Assembly: GCF_021044625.1 (NCBI RefSeq)
Contig: NZ_CP087999.1
Span: forward strand, 1,815,001-1,879,000
Direction of reading: 5' to 3'
Length of the DNA stretch: 64,000 nucleotides
Origin: Geomonas sp. RF6
GTDB taxonomy: Bacteria; Desulfobacterota; Desulfuromonadia; Geobacterales; Geobacteraceae
This document shows, piece by piece, positions 1 through 8,580 of this stretch; the first letter of the stretch is position 1, and every line of letters starts with the position of its first letter. The notes beneath the pieces were generated by a model, which was not told the origin of the DNA, did not search any database, and was given only the letters and a program-made list of their open reading frames with translations. Made by a program: the position numbers and the translations under genes.

Positions 1-714
1 ATCTATGCTGCGCCCTTGCAGGAAATGATCGACTTTAAATTCGATGAACGGGTCGTTGCGGTTTTTCCCGATATGATACAACGCTCCGTTCCCGGGTACG
101 GCATGATCATATCCAATATCGGCATCCTCGCCGGGAAGTACGCCCAGCCCGGGAGCCACTGCTATGATCTCGGCTGTTCGCTCGGAGCGGCCACCCTCGC
201 GATGCGCCAGCGCATCAAGCAGCCGGAGTGCGACATAATCGCTGTTGATAACTCCCCCGCAATGATCGAGCGCGGGCGGGAGCTCCTCGCGCGCGATTCC
301 GTGCCAACCGTTCCGGTGACGATGATCTGTGCCGATATCCAGGAGGTGGCTATCGAGAACGCCTCGGTAGTCGTCCTCAACTTTACCCTGCAGTTCATCC
401 CGCCGGCGCAGCGTCTGGCGCTGATTCAGCGGATCCATGCGGGGCTGAGACCAGGCGGCATCCTCATCCTCTCAGAAAAGATCGCCTTCAGCGAGCCGGT
501 GCGACAGCACTTTCATGAAGAGTTGCATCACGACTTCAAACGGGCCAACGGCTACAGCGACCTCGAGATCAGCCAAAAGCGCTCGGCGCTGGAAAAGGTG
601 ATGATCCCGGAGACCCTCTCCTGTCACCAGGAGCGGCTGGAGGCCGCGGGATTCTCTTCCTCAGATCTGTGGTTCCAGTGCTTCAACTTTGCCTCTCTGG
701 TTGCGATAAAATGA
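1..714 (+). CDS. cmoA: Carboxy-S-adenosyl-L-methionine synthase, 5' truncated
   Basis: CmoA converts SAM and prephenate to carboxy-SAM, the donor that CmoB uses to modify wobble uridine in tRNAs. The protein has the class I methyltransferase glycine motif [10 protein letters not shown] and the family stretch [20 protein letters not shown]. The gene is cut by the window start. The frame is open from base 1 (codons reading IYAAPLQ), which aligns with sequence just before FDERV in E. coli CmoA, so the true start lies upstream and the in-frame TTG at 16 is not it. The stop overlaps the cmoB start (ATGA), indicating translational coupling. Confidence 0.95.
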   Translation: MYAAPLQEMIDFKFDERVVAVFPDMIQRSVPGYGMIISNIGILAGKYAQPGSHCYDLGCSLGAATLAMRQRIKQPECDIIAVDNSPAMIERGRELLARDSVPTVPVTMICADIQEVAIENASVVVLNFTLQFIPPAQRLALIQRIHAGLRPGGILILSEKIAFSEPVRQHFHEELHHDFKRANGYSDLEISQKRSALEKVMIPETLSCHQERLEAAGFSSSDLWFQCFNFASLVAIK

Positions 715-1682
715 AATTTTACGACACCCTCTATCCGCAACTCGCCGCCATGGGGCAGGAGCGCTGGGCAGAGCAACTGCAAGCGACCCTACCGGAAAGA
801 CTGGACCTCGACGGGCACGGCAAGATGGCGGCGTGGCTAAGCGCCCTCCAGTCGCTGCCGGAGATACGTCCCTCCCGAATCGAGCTGAAAGACAATGTCA
901 CCATCGGCTGCAGCAGCGATCTTGGTGACATCGACAGGGAGGAGCTGATCGCTCAACTCCAGGCATTTCACCCGTGGAGAAAAGGGCCCTACAACTTCTT
1001 CGGCATCAAGATCGATACCGAGTGGCGGTCGGACTGGAAGTGGGATCGCGTTTTTCCGCACATCCAGCCGCTGGCGGGACGCAGGGTCCTCGACGTCGGC
1101 TGCGGCAACGGCTATCACGGCTGGCGCATGCGCGGCGCCGGCGCCGATTTCGTGCTCGGGATCGAGCCGTTTCTCCTCTCGGTGCAGCAGTTCCAGGTGA
1201 TGCAGCGCTACATACGCGATCCGCAGCATCATGGCATCCCCATCGGCATCGAGGATGTCCCCCCCGATCTCGCCTGCTTCGACAGCGTCTTCTCCATGGG
1301 CGTCCTGTACCATCGTCGTTCCCCCCTGGACCATCTTTTCGAGCTGAAGGGGTGCCTGCGCCGGGGGGGACAACTGATTCTGGAGACGCTGATTGTGGAA
1401 GGGGATCAGCAGACGATCTTCATGCCGGAGGGACGCTACGCGAAGATGCGCAATGTGTGGTTTCTGCCGTCGATTGCGGCGATGATGTTGTGGCTGCAGC
1501 GGTGCGGATTCACCGAGATTGCCTGCGTCGACACCAACCGCACCAGCCGCGAGGAGCAGCGCTCGACGGAGTGGATGCACTTTGAGTCGCTGGCGGATTT
1601 TCTTGATCCGGATGACCCGGAGAAGACGATCGAAGGGCACCCGGCACCGCTGAGGGCGGTTTTCACTGCGACGAGGCCATAG
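711..1682 (+). CDS. cmoB: tRNA U34 carboxymethyltransferase
   Basis: CmoB transfers the carboxymethyl group from carboxy-SAM to 5-hydroxyuridine at position 34 of tRNA. The ATG at 711 gives 323 residues, the same length as E. coli CmoB, and overlaps the cmoA stop by four bases. A GTG 14 codons upstream is open but would lie inside cmoA. The SAM-binding motif [15 protein letters not shown] is visible near residue 125, after an N-terminal region with the family stretch [17 protein letters not shown]. With cmoA this is the standard two-gene operon. Confidence 0.95.
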   Translation: MKFYDTLYPQLAAMGQERWAEQLQATLPERLDLDGHGKMAAWLSALQSLPEIRPSRIELKDNVTIGCSSDLGDIDREELIAQLQAFHPWRKGPYNFFGIKIDTEWRSDWKWDRVFPHIQPLAGRRVLDVGCGNGYHGWRMRGAGADFVLGIEPFLLSVQQFQVMQRYIRDPQHHGIPIGIEDVPPDLACFDSVFSMGVLYHRRSPLDHLFELKGCLRRGGQLILETLIVEGDQQTIFMPEGRYAKMRNVWFLPSIAAMMLWLQRCGFTEIACVDTNRTSREEQRSTEWMHFESLADFLDPDDPEKTIEGHPAPLRAVFTATRP

Positions 1683-1827
1683 GTTTGCAGGGATTTATTA
1701 GTTTTCTGAATCTTTCTGCCCCGGTCCGCACGATCGACCGGGTTCTACACCCCACTCTCCCCTAGCTTAACGCCACCCTCCTGCGAATTTATTCCCTTCT
1801 GCACCTCTAATGACTTGCTAGTGCCTT

Positions 1828-1851
1828 TTAAGGCCAGTATACTGGCCTTAA
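1828..1851. promoter_or_regulatory. Perfect 24-bp palindrome, candidate operator
   Basis: The two 12-base halves (TTAAGGCCAGTA and its exact reverse complement) meet with no spacer. The site ends about 12 bases before the AGGAGG ribosome-binding site of the ATPase gene at 1876. Perfect symmetry and no loop suggest a dimeric protein binding site rather than an RNA hairpin. The binding protein is unknown. Confidence 0.55.
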
Positions 1852-1875
1852 TCCCGTTCTTTAGGAGGTAGTCCT

Positions 1876-3330
1876 GTGATTGCATCTAGTGCTGAGCTCA
1901 TCGCCGTGTTGAGGCAATACAATCCATGGTGGTCGGGGGCTCGTTTTCCGGATCTGCCTGCTTGGCGACGCGCAGCCTTTCGGGAAGTAAATGATTGGCT
2001 GCATGCCCCACCAGCAGGGCGTGCCCTGTTGCTATCGGGTCCGCGCCAGGTCGGCAAGACCACACTCCTGCTCCAGGCAATCGATGTGCTGCTGGATCAG
2101 GGGGTAGCACCCACCAATATACTTTACGCCACCTTCGACCATCCGCTGCTCAAGCTAATCGGGCTGGACGGCCTGCTCCGACTTTGGCGAGAGTTCGAGC
2201 CGGCGCGGGAGGGGGTTGAGTACCTCTTTCTCGACGAGATCCAGGCCACGAAGGACTGGCAGGTCTGGCTAAAGCATCAGGTGGACTTCGAGAAGAAGCG
2301 GCGGATTGCCGTGACGGGGTCTGCTACCCCGCTGCAGATGGAAGGGCAGGAGTCGGGAGTGGGCCGCTGGCACACCATCAGACTGGCAACACTCTCTTTC
2401 TACGAGTACCTGCAAATCCGCAACGATCCGATGCCGCAGTTGCCGCCGATGACCTCCCTGATGACGCTGTTCGGTAAAACCCCAGGGTGGTTTGCCCGCA
2501 TTGGGGAGGACTCGCGGCCGTTGACCGGCCTTTTCCACGAATACCTCCTGCGCGGCGGTTTTCCACAAAGCACGTTAGTCAGCAGCATCCCGATGGCGCA
2601 GAAACTCCTCCGAGAGGACATTGTCGACAAGGTGCTGAAGCGGGATATGACCGCGCTGTTTGGGGTGCGGCGAGTGCTGGAGCTCGAACAGACCTTCCTG
2701 TATCTCTGTCTGCACGACGGCGGCCTTATGGACATGCAGGTACTTAGCAAAAACCTGGAGGTAAAGAAAGCTACCGCCAGTAACTTCATCGCCCTTTTGG
2801 AAGCGACCCACTTGATTTACCGCCTGCTTCCCTTCGGCTATGGGAAGGAGATTCTCAGGGGAAAGGCAAAGATCTACCTGGCTGACGCAGCGATCGCCCC
2901 CGGCGTCCTCCTGAAAGGAAAGGGGCTTCTGGAGGATGTGAACTCGCTGGGCCAGGCCGTCGAGACCGCCTTTTTCAAACATGTCTTCACCCGCTATTAC
3001 CAGCGGAGCATCTCCTTCTCATATTGGCGCGGCGGGAAAAAGGACCTGGAAGTGGACATCATAGCTGATGTGGGGGGGCGGCTGGTGCCCTTTGAGGTCA
3101 AATACCGCGGAACCAATGTCACCAGCAATGAGCTAAAGGGACTAGTGGAGTTCTGCAAGGAACGTAAGGTGAAGCGTGCATATGTTATCACTAAGGATGC
3201 AGCAGACTTCGGAGTTCTGTCGCTGGGAGGGGGCGAGATCGAGGCCCTGAAAATCCCGGCTCCGCTGGCATGCTACTGGCTCGGTAGGTCAGAGATCGAG
3301 GCCACCGATGCTCAGGAAGCAGACGGCTAG
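1876..3330 (+). CDS. AAA-type ATPase with DUF4143 C-terminal domain
   Basis: The 484-residue protein has a Walker A motif GPRQVGKT at residues 55-62 and a Walker B motif YLFLDEIQ at about 116-123. This is the AAA_14 type normally paired with a C-terminal DUF4143 domain. The C-terminal part contains a D-(x)n-EVK pattern (EVDIIADV, then PFEVKYR) like the PD-(D/E)XK-type fold described for DUF4143. The start is GTG behind AGGAGG. Family members are widespread orphan ATPases with no settled function and a patchy distribution suggesting transfer. It stands alone, with the 24-bp palindrome directly upstream. Confidence 0.85.
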   Translation: MIASSAELIAVLRQYNPWWSGARFPDLPAWRRAAFREVNDWLHAPPAGRALLLSGPRQVGKTTLLLQAIDVLLDQGVAPTNILYATFDHPLLKLIGLDGLLRLWREFEPAREGVEYLFLDEIQATKDWQVWLKHQVDFEKKRRIAVTGSATPLQMEGQESGVGRWHTIRLATLSFYEYLQIRNDPMPQLPPMTSLMTLFGKTPGWFARIGEDSRPLTGLFHEYLLRGGFPQSTLVSSIPMAQKLLREDIVDKVLKRDMTALFGVRRVLELEQTFLYLCLHDGGLMDMQVLSKNLEVKKATASNFIALLEATHLIYRLLPFGYGKEILRGKAKIYLADAAIAPGVLLKGKGLLEDVNSLGQAVETAFFKHVFTRYYQRSISFSYWRGGKKDLEVDIIADVGGRLVPFEVKYRGTNVTSNELKGLVEFCKERKVKRAYVITKDAADFGVLSLGGGEIEALKIPAPLACYWLGRSEIEATDAQEADG

Positions 3331-3638
3331 GGGTTTCAGATTCCAGCTGTAACTCCATGACTGGCAAGGTGTCCAGAGCGTTGTAGTGGTGCGCATAGCC
3401 GCCTCCCCTTTATCCAATGATCGTCACCCCCGACACCCGTTTTGAGTATCGATCAAAGCTTAAAAACAATTTGCCGTTGTCCTTGCAACGAGAGGCCAAA
3501 AAGGTATTACCATATTCTCATGCCTCATGGACTGTGATGGCGAGTGAACTGCAATGACGCGCCTTCGAAGCCTTAACCCACCCGCCTTCCTGCCTCAGTA
3601 TCGGTTTCAACCCTGATGTCTGTCAGGAGGAACTACCG
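3331..3638. other. Intergenic region without a recognised gene
   Basis: About 300 bases lie between the ATPase gene and the PLP enzyme gene. I see no convincing ORF, repeat or riboswitch. It presumably holds the promoter of the downstream gene, whose ribosome-binding site (CAGGAGGAACTACCG) is clear. Confidence 0.4.
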
Positions 3639-4814
3639 ATGAAAGATCAAAAGACAGGCTTTTCCACCCTCTGCGTACATGGCGGCGATGTGATGGACCC
3701 CCAGGGGGGGATACACGTCCCTCTCTACAATCACTCCACCTTCGGCTTCCCCTCGACGCAGGCACTGCTCGATGTGGTCGAAGGTCGCAAGGAAGGAAAC
3801 TTCTATACGCGCTTCGGGCAGAATCCCACGATCCGCGCGGTGGAGCGCAAGCTGGCGTTGCTGGAAGGAGGGGAACTCGCTCTCGCCTTCAGCTCCGGGA
3901 TGGCGGCGGAGGCGGCAACATTCCTCACCCACTGCAAGGCGGGCGATCACATCGTCTGCATCGGTGACGTTTATGGAGGGACGTTTGAGCTGCTGGCGCG
4001 CAACCTGCCGAATCTCGGCATCGAGACCACCTTTCTCCTCGGAAATGAGGTGGATCGCCTGCGCGAGGCAATGACGGAACGTACCCGCATCGTTTTCTTT
4101 GAAACCCCCACCAATCCCAATATGGAGATATTCGACATCGGTGCGGTCGCGGAGACGGCCCGGGGAGCGGGGGTCCTGACGGTGGTCGACAACACCTTTG
4201 CCTCGCCGGCCAACCAGAACCCGCTGGCGTTGGGAGCGGACATCGTCCTCCACAGCACCACCAAGTACCTTGGCGGTCACAGCGATCTCACGGGGGGCGT
4301 GGTGATCGGGCCGAAGGCGCGCGTGGAGCCGATCTGGCCGTGGCGCAAGAATCTCGGGCAGATCATGGCTCCAGAGGTGGCATACCTCCTTGCCCGCAGC
4401 CTGCGTACGCTGACGGTACGGGTGCGCCAGCAGAACGCCACCGCCCTTGCCGTAGCCGAGTTCCTGTCCAAACATCCCAAGGTGCTCAAGGTGAACTACC
4501 CGGGGCTGCCCGATTTTCCCGGTCACGCCGTCGCCGCGCGTCAGATGCGGGGATTCGGCGGAATGGTGAGTTTTGTGTACGACGGTGACGCAGCGGCTAC
4601 CTCCGCGATGGTCGACCGACTGGGGATCTTCACCATCGCCGCCAGTCTCGGGGGCACCGAGAGCCTGGTCACCCAGCCGATCACCTCGACGCATCACGGC
4701 ATGGCACGGGAGGAGAGGGAACGGCGGGGGATCGTGGACGGACTGGTGCGTATGTCGTGCGGCCTGGAGGACACGGAGGATCTGATAGCGGATTTGCAGC
4801 AGGCGATGGGGTAG
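3639..4814 (+). CDS. Cys/Met-metabolism PLP enzyme (cystathionine gamma-synthase or gamma-lyase type)
   Basis: This 391-residue fold-type I PLP enzyme belongs to the trans-sulfuration family (MetB, MetZ, methionine gamma-lyase). The cofactor lysine is K209 in HSTTKYLGGHSDLTGG. The phosphate-contact glycines are in the SSGMAAEA region, and the conserved tyrosine/arginine pair lies in YTRFGQNPT at 57-65. That stretch is one residue longer than the usual YxRxxNPT. The start has a strong CAGGAGG site. Sequence alone cannot separate synthase from lyase. No methionine genes flank it, so the physiological reaction is open. A bidirectional terminator follows. Confidence 0.85.
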   Translation: MKDQKTGFSTLCVHGGDVMDPQGGIHVPLYNHSTFGFPSTQALLDVVEGRKEGNFYTRFGQNPTIRAVERKLALLEGGELALAFSSGMAAEAATFLTHCKAGDHIVCIGDVYGGTFELLARNLPNLGIETTFLLGNEVDRLREAMTERTRIVFFETPTNPNMEIFDIGAVAETARGAGVLTVVDNTFASPANQNPLALGADIVLHSTTKYLGGHSDLTGGVVIGPKARVEPIWPWRKNLGQIMAPEVAYLLARSLRTLTVRVRQQNATALAVAEFLSKHPKVLKVNYPGLPDFPGHAVAARQMRGFGGMVSFVYDGDAAATSAMVDRLGIFTIAASLGGTESLVTQPITSTHHGMAREERERRGIVDGLVRMSCGLEDTEDLIADLQQAMG

Positions 4815-4969
4815 GCTGGGTAGCCGGCGGAGACGGGTTCAACTGGGCGATGTCCTGGCATCGCCAAAGGCAAATCCCCCCTGTCCCCCCTTCGCTAAGG
4901 GGGAACGTGAGGCTCCCGTTCCGTTGAAGGAACACACCTCCAGGGGGCACGAAAATGTGGATGAAACGG

Positions 4970-5012
4970 AAAAAAGGCGCCGCGGCAACTATCTGCCGGG
5001 GCGCCTTTTTTT
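4970..5012. terminator. Bidirectional rho-independent terminator
   Basis: The hairpin has an 18-base A-run-plus-GC arm (AAAAAAGGCGCC then GCGGCA) with a matching arm ending in TTTTTTT and one internal mismatch. It sits between two convergent genes and has poly-A on the left and poly-T on the right, so it can stop both transcripts. Confidence 0.85.
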
Positions 5013-5031
5013 GTCGACACTTCTCCGTTAC

Positions 5032-6645
5032 CTACTTCTTCTCGTCCTTCTTCGCCAGCATGGCGTCGTTCAGGATCTTCACCCCTGCTTTTGAGGCGGA
5101 GATGGAGGCGGTGAGGCTTTCACGGGCCAGCTGCGGGTTGTGGAAGCCGTCGCTGTTCTCCGCCGTCCAGTACTCCCACAGCACGTGGGCCTCTTCATGC
5201 TTCTCGCGCGCCTGCGCCAGCACCGTCTCAGCCACGCCGAGGCGCTGCGCCGCGGCATAAGTGTCAATCAGGCTCCCCAGCCAGTACTCAGCCTTCCGCA
5301 TCTTACCCTTTGTGTAGTTGCGGATCGTCTCGATCTGGTACTTCTTCTTCGCGGCGCCATCCTTCGGGTGGCACCCGAGGCAAGCCTCCTGCACAGCGTG
5401 GGCCGGCCTCACCACCGAGTGGCTGGAAAAGATCTTGCCGTCCTTCCCCTTCTGCTTCGGCATGTGGCACTGGTGGCACTGGACACCCGCCTTGTCGTGC
5501 ACGCTGCCGGCGTAGGTCTCCGCCTCGGGGTGCTGAAGCTTCACAAGCCGCGCGCCGGTGACGGCGTGCTTGAAGTCGTAGAAGTCGAGCTTCTTGTAGT
5601 GCTCCAGAAGATCCTTCGCCGACTTCAGCGGGAAGTGGTTGGTGCGCGGATCGTCTCCCTTCACGGCCTTCCCGTCGCTCCACTGCGTGCCGGCATTGCA
5701 GTTGTACTCGACGTGGCACTGGGCGCACATCATCCGTGAGTCCGTCTTCTCCATGATCCCGATCTTGCGGAAGCCGCGGAAGTCGACGGCCTTCAGGTCG
5801 GTCTTCCCCCCCTTGGAGAAGATGTTTCCGCCGGCATTCTGCTGCACCCCCTGGATGAGGGCGTCGCGGATCACGCGCGGCTGCGTACCGTGCGGGTCGT
5901 GGCAGAAGATGCACCCGAGCGGGTTTTGTACTTCCTTTGCAACATCATTCACGTTGGAGGTGCGGTCGAACTTCCCCCCCTTCTCCCCCATGAATTTCCA
6001 CTTGAGGATCAGGTCGCTGCTCTTGCACTGCATGCAGGTGGGGTTCCCCGCCATGGCGGTCTCGGGGAGCTTCGTGCCGGCGCCCTTGTCCTCCAGGATA
6101 TCCCAGGTCTTCCCTGTCTTGTCGTAGTTGGCCCACCCCCCCTTGAACTGGTAGCGCCCACCCTGGAACCGATCGGAGGCGAACTGATCCACCACCATGT
6201 GGGCGTGCCCGCGCGGCTCGGTGTGCTCGAAGGTGAAGCCGTGCCCCGCGAGGAGTTTGTCCTGCATGGGAGAACGGCCGCCGGGCATCCCCTTGTCCTT
6301 GCGGGCGCCGCTCGGGTCGTAGTGCACCTCAAAGAAGCTGTCGTACTGGCTCTTGTGACATTTGCCGCACACCTCGTGATCTACACGGGTGCCGGGAACC
6401 GTGGAGGAATCCTTCAGGTGCTCGTCGATCCTGTCGTGGCAGGTCTTGCACGACAGCTTCGCGTGCTTCGACCCTTCCTTGAGCGCCTTGACCTCCTCGT
6501 GGCACTCGTAACATTTGGCCCGTCCGTCGTTCACCATCTTGGGCGCCGGCTTCGTCTTCGCCGCCGTCGTCAGGCTCGGCAGCGACATCGCGGCGAGCGC
6601 ACCGGCGGCCAGAGTCGCTGCCACCAACACCTTTCTCTTCAGCAT
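5032..6645 (-). CDS. Octahaem cytochrome c nitrite reductase (ONR type)
   Basis: The protein is a periplasmic, probably ammonia-forming nitrite reductase. After a signal peptide (about residues 1-29, basic then alanine/leucine-rich) it has eight haem motifs: C45-H49, C66-H70, C93-H97, C204-K208 (CMQCK), C245-H249, C307-H311, C390-H394 and C422-H426. The CxxCK at the fourth haem is the catalytic lysine-ligated haem of the NrfA/ONR family. The three preceding haems distinguish octahaem ONR from pentahaem NrfA. HVEYNC places Y314 two residues before C316, as in the Thioalkalivibrio enzyme with its Tyr-Cys crosslink. KLQHPE (369-374) and AENSDGFHNP near the C-terminus are family motifs. It is monocistronic with a strong GAGGAG site and no quinol oxidase gene beside it. 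Confidence 0.92.
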   Translation of the reverse strand: MLKRKVLVAATLAAGALAAMSLPSLTTAAKTKPAPKMVNDGRAKCYECHEEVKALKEGSKHAKLSCKTCHDRIDEHLKDSSTVPGTRVDHEVCGKCHKSQYDSFFEVHYDPSGARKDKGMPGGRSPMQDKLLAGHGFTFEHTEPRGHAHMVVDQFASDRFQGGRYQFKGGWANYDKTGKTWDILEDKGAGTKLPETAMAGNPTCMQCKSSDLILKWKFMGEKGGKFDRTSNVNDVAKEVQNPLGCIFCHDPHGTQPRVIRDALIQGVQQNAGGNIFSKGGKTDLKAVDFRGFRKIGIMEKTDSRMMCAQCHVEYNCNAGTQWSDGKAVKGDDPRTNHFPLKSAKDLLEHYKKLDFYDFKHAVTGARLVKLQHPEAETYAGSVHDKAGVQCHQCHMPKQKGKDGKIFSSHSVVRPAHAVQEACLGCHPKDGAAKKKYQIETIRNYTKGKMRKAEYWLGSLIDTYAAAQRLGVAETVLAQAREKHEEAHVLWEYWTAENSDGFHNPQLARESLTASISASKAGVKILNDAMLAKKDEKK

Positions 6646-6731
6646 CGTTTTCTCCTCATTTTCGTGGTGAGGGCTCGCGCCCTAAAGCAGGTAATTGCGG
6701 GGCGCCGGGAAGGACGGTGGCACCCAAAAAA

Positions 6732-6747
6732 TGGCACTACAGTAGCA
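6732..6747 (+). promoter_or_regulatory. Sigma-54-like promoter element
   Basis: TGGCAC, five bases, then TAGCA gives the GG (6733-6734) and GC (6745-6746) pair ten bases apart that RpoN needs, with one mismatch from TTGCA. It points rightwards towards the yegD-like gene about 285 bases away, inside the divergent 6646-7030 region. I see no other clear element in that region. No activator site was identified, so this is tentative. Confidence 0.35.
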
Positions 6748-7030
6748 ATATCGCTCGGGGATTCAATGACCAAAGTCAAGAAGTGCGGGTTGCCCCGGGG
6801 GCAGCTCTGACCCCGGGTGTTGGTACGGGGTGCGATTAGAGGTTGCAGGCCCCCTCCCCTTTCTGCTAAACAGGACGTATCTTCGCTGGATCATGTTGCT
6901 ACTTCGCTGCGCCGCCCTCCGATTCTGCTTCCTGATATTTACTGCCGGCTGTCCGAATTCATAGCGCCACATTCCATCATTACAGGCGGGCCTGCGTCCG
7001 CCCTTTGCCATTTCTATCCCAGGAGTTTTC

Positions 7031-8302
7031 ATGTCCATTGTTTTCGGAGTCGATTTCGGCACCACCAACTCGGCTCTTTCGGTGTACCGCAACGGCAAGG
7101 TCGACATCGTCGACGTCGACGCTCTCAGCCCCAGCGGCTCCCTGATGCGCTCGGTCCTCTACTTTGACGAGGACCACCAGATCTTCACCGGCCAGGAGGC
7201 AATCAACCAGTACGTGAGCGACGGTGCAGCCGGCCGGTTCATGCAGTCCATAAAGAATTTTCTGCCGAACCGCAGCTTCGAAGGGACCGAAGTGTTCGGC
7301 AGGAAGTACGGCATCGACGACCTGGTCGCCATCATCCTCAAAAAGATCAAGGCCAGGGGGGAGGCGCACGTCGGCACCGCCGTGGACAGCGTCGTGCTCG
7401 GGCGTCCGGTGCTCTTCTCCGAAGACGCGGAGAAGGACGCCCTGGCGCAGGTGAGGCTCGAGAAGGCGGCGCGCAAGGCGGGATTCAAGGAGATCTTCTT
7501 CCAGTTCGAGCCGGTGGCTGCGGCGCTCTCCTACGAGGAGTCTCTCCCCGCAGGTGCGGAGAAGGTGGTCTTCATCGGCGACTTCGGCGGGGGAACATCG
7601 GACTTCACGGTGATCCGGGTGAAGGGGGGTGCCTTCGCCCGCGCGGACCGGCGCAGCGATGTGCTGTCGCTCGGTGGGGTGTACACGGCGGGGGACAAGT
7701 TCGATTCGCAGATCATGTGGGAAAAGATCGCCAGATACTTCGGCCGCGGCGTCAAATACAAGGGGATGGGAAAGGACGAGCTGTTCGACATCCCGCACAG
7801 CATAATCTACACGCTATGCCAGTGGCACAGGATCCCACTGCTGCGGGCGAGAAAGATCAGGGAGCAGATCAGGCTCATCAAGAATGCGGCCACGGACAGG
7901 AAGGCGATCGAAAACCTGGAGCATCTGATAGGCGACAATTACGGCTTTTTCCTCTTTCAGTGCATCGAAAAGGCAAAGTGCGAGCTGTCGCAGCACGATC
8001 TCGCCACCGTGAGCTTCACCGAGCGTGACCTGACCATACGGGAGGATGTTTCCAGGGAGGAGTTTGAAACGATAAATCGGGAGAATGTGAGGAAGATCGC
8101 CGCCTGCATCGATGAGGTCGTCGCAAAGTCCGGCGTGACACACGAGGGGATCGACACCGTCTTTCTCACCGGCGGGACCTCAAGGATCCCCTTTATCCGC
8201 AGTCTTTTCGAGGAGCGTTTCGGCGCGGCGAAGCTCGAGCAGAGGAACGCCTTCACCAGCGTGGTTCATGGGCTGGGTGCCAGCGTGCCGCTGTTTGTGT
8301 GA
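7031..8302 (+). CDS. yegD: Hsp70-family protein, YegD type
   Basis: This 423-residue protein is a short Hsp70/actin-fold ATPase. The N-terminal phosphate loop GVDFGTTNSAL (6-16), the second phosphate motif GDFGGGTSDF (about 190) and the adenosine-site motif VFLTGGTSRIP near 375 are all present. The length and the lack of a substrate-binding lid match E. coli YegD rather than DnaK. YegD-type proteins are chaperone-like with no defined client. AGGAG precedes the ATG at good spacing. No DnaJ or GrpE gene is near. Confidence 0.9.
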   Translation: MSIVFGVDFGTTNSALSVYRNGKVDIVDVDALSPSGSLMRSVLYFDEDHQIFTGQEAINQYVSDGAAGRFMQSIKNFLPNRSFEGTEVFGRKYGIDDLVAIILKKIKARGEAHVGTAVDSVVLGRPVLFSEDAEKDALAQVRLEKAARKAGFKEIFFQFEPVAAALSYEESLPAGAEKVVFIGDFGGGTSDFTVIRVKGGAFARADRRSDVLSLGGVYTAGDKFDSQIMWEKIARYFGRGVKYKGMGKDELFDIPHSIIYTLCQWHRIPLLRARKIREQIRLIKNAATDRKAIENLEHLIGDNYGFFLFQCIEKAKCELSQHDLATVSFTERDLTIREDVSREEFETINRENVRKIAACIDEVVAKSGVTHEGIDTVFLTGGTSRIPFIRSLFEERFGAAKLEQRNAFTSVVHGLGASVPLFV

Positions 8303-8333
8303 CGGTCAATCTCTGCCACAACAGGAGCTTACA

Positions 8334-8451
8334 GCCCCCTCCCTTTCAAGGGGAGGGTCAGGGTGGGGATGGGGTAGAAGGTGTCAGGTTCAGTAGAGTT
8401 GGTGAGTGCCGACCCATCCCCCTCCTGTCCTCCCCCTTGAAAGGGGAGGGA
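8334..8451. repeat. GC-rich inverted repeat pair
   Basis: A GGGGAGGG-containing arm at 8334-8375 is mirrored by an arm at 8411-8451. Each arm also contains its own small palindrome (CCCTCCC...GGGAGGG type). The same arrangement occurs after the porin gene (18103-18213). It lies downstream of yegD and convergent to the oxidoreductase operon, so it may act as a transcript end structure. Confidence 0.65.
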
Positions 8452-8523
8452 CCAACTGCCGGTGGCTGAGGTGGATTTACATCTCGCGGGTAGTTCCCGC
8501 GACGCCTTGTTTCTGGCCCCTCG

Positions 8524-8545
8524 TTCCCAAGCTCCGGCTTGGGAA
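8524..8545. repeat. Short perfect hairpin repeat
   Basis: TTCCCAAGC, a TCCG loop and GCTTGGGAA form a perfect 9-bp stem. It lies just past the 3' end of the oxidoreductase operon. Hairpins of this type occur as dispersed intergenic repeats in many bacteria. There is no T-run, so it is not a canonical terminator. Confidence 0.5.
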
Positions 8546-8580
8546 TGTACTTGCTCGCGAGGCTTCGCCTCGGCCGCGCC

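Noticed and set aside
3331-3638. Possible SAM riboswitch before the PLP enzyme gene
   Set aside because: The AAAGCTTAAAAA stretch recalled SAM-II elements, but I could not build the required stems or a pseudoknot.
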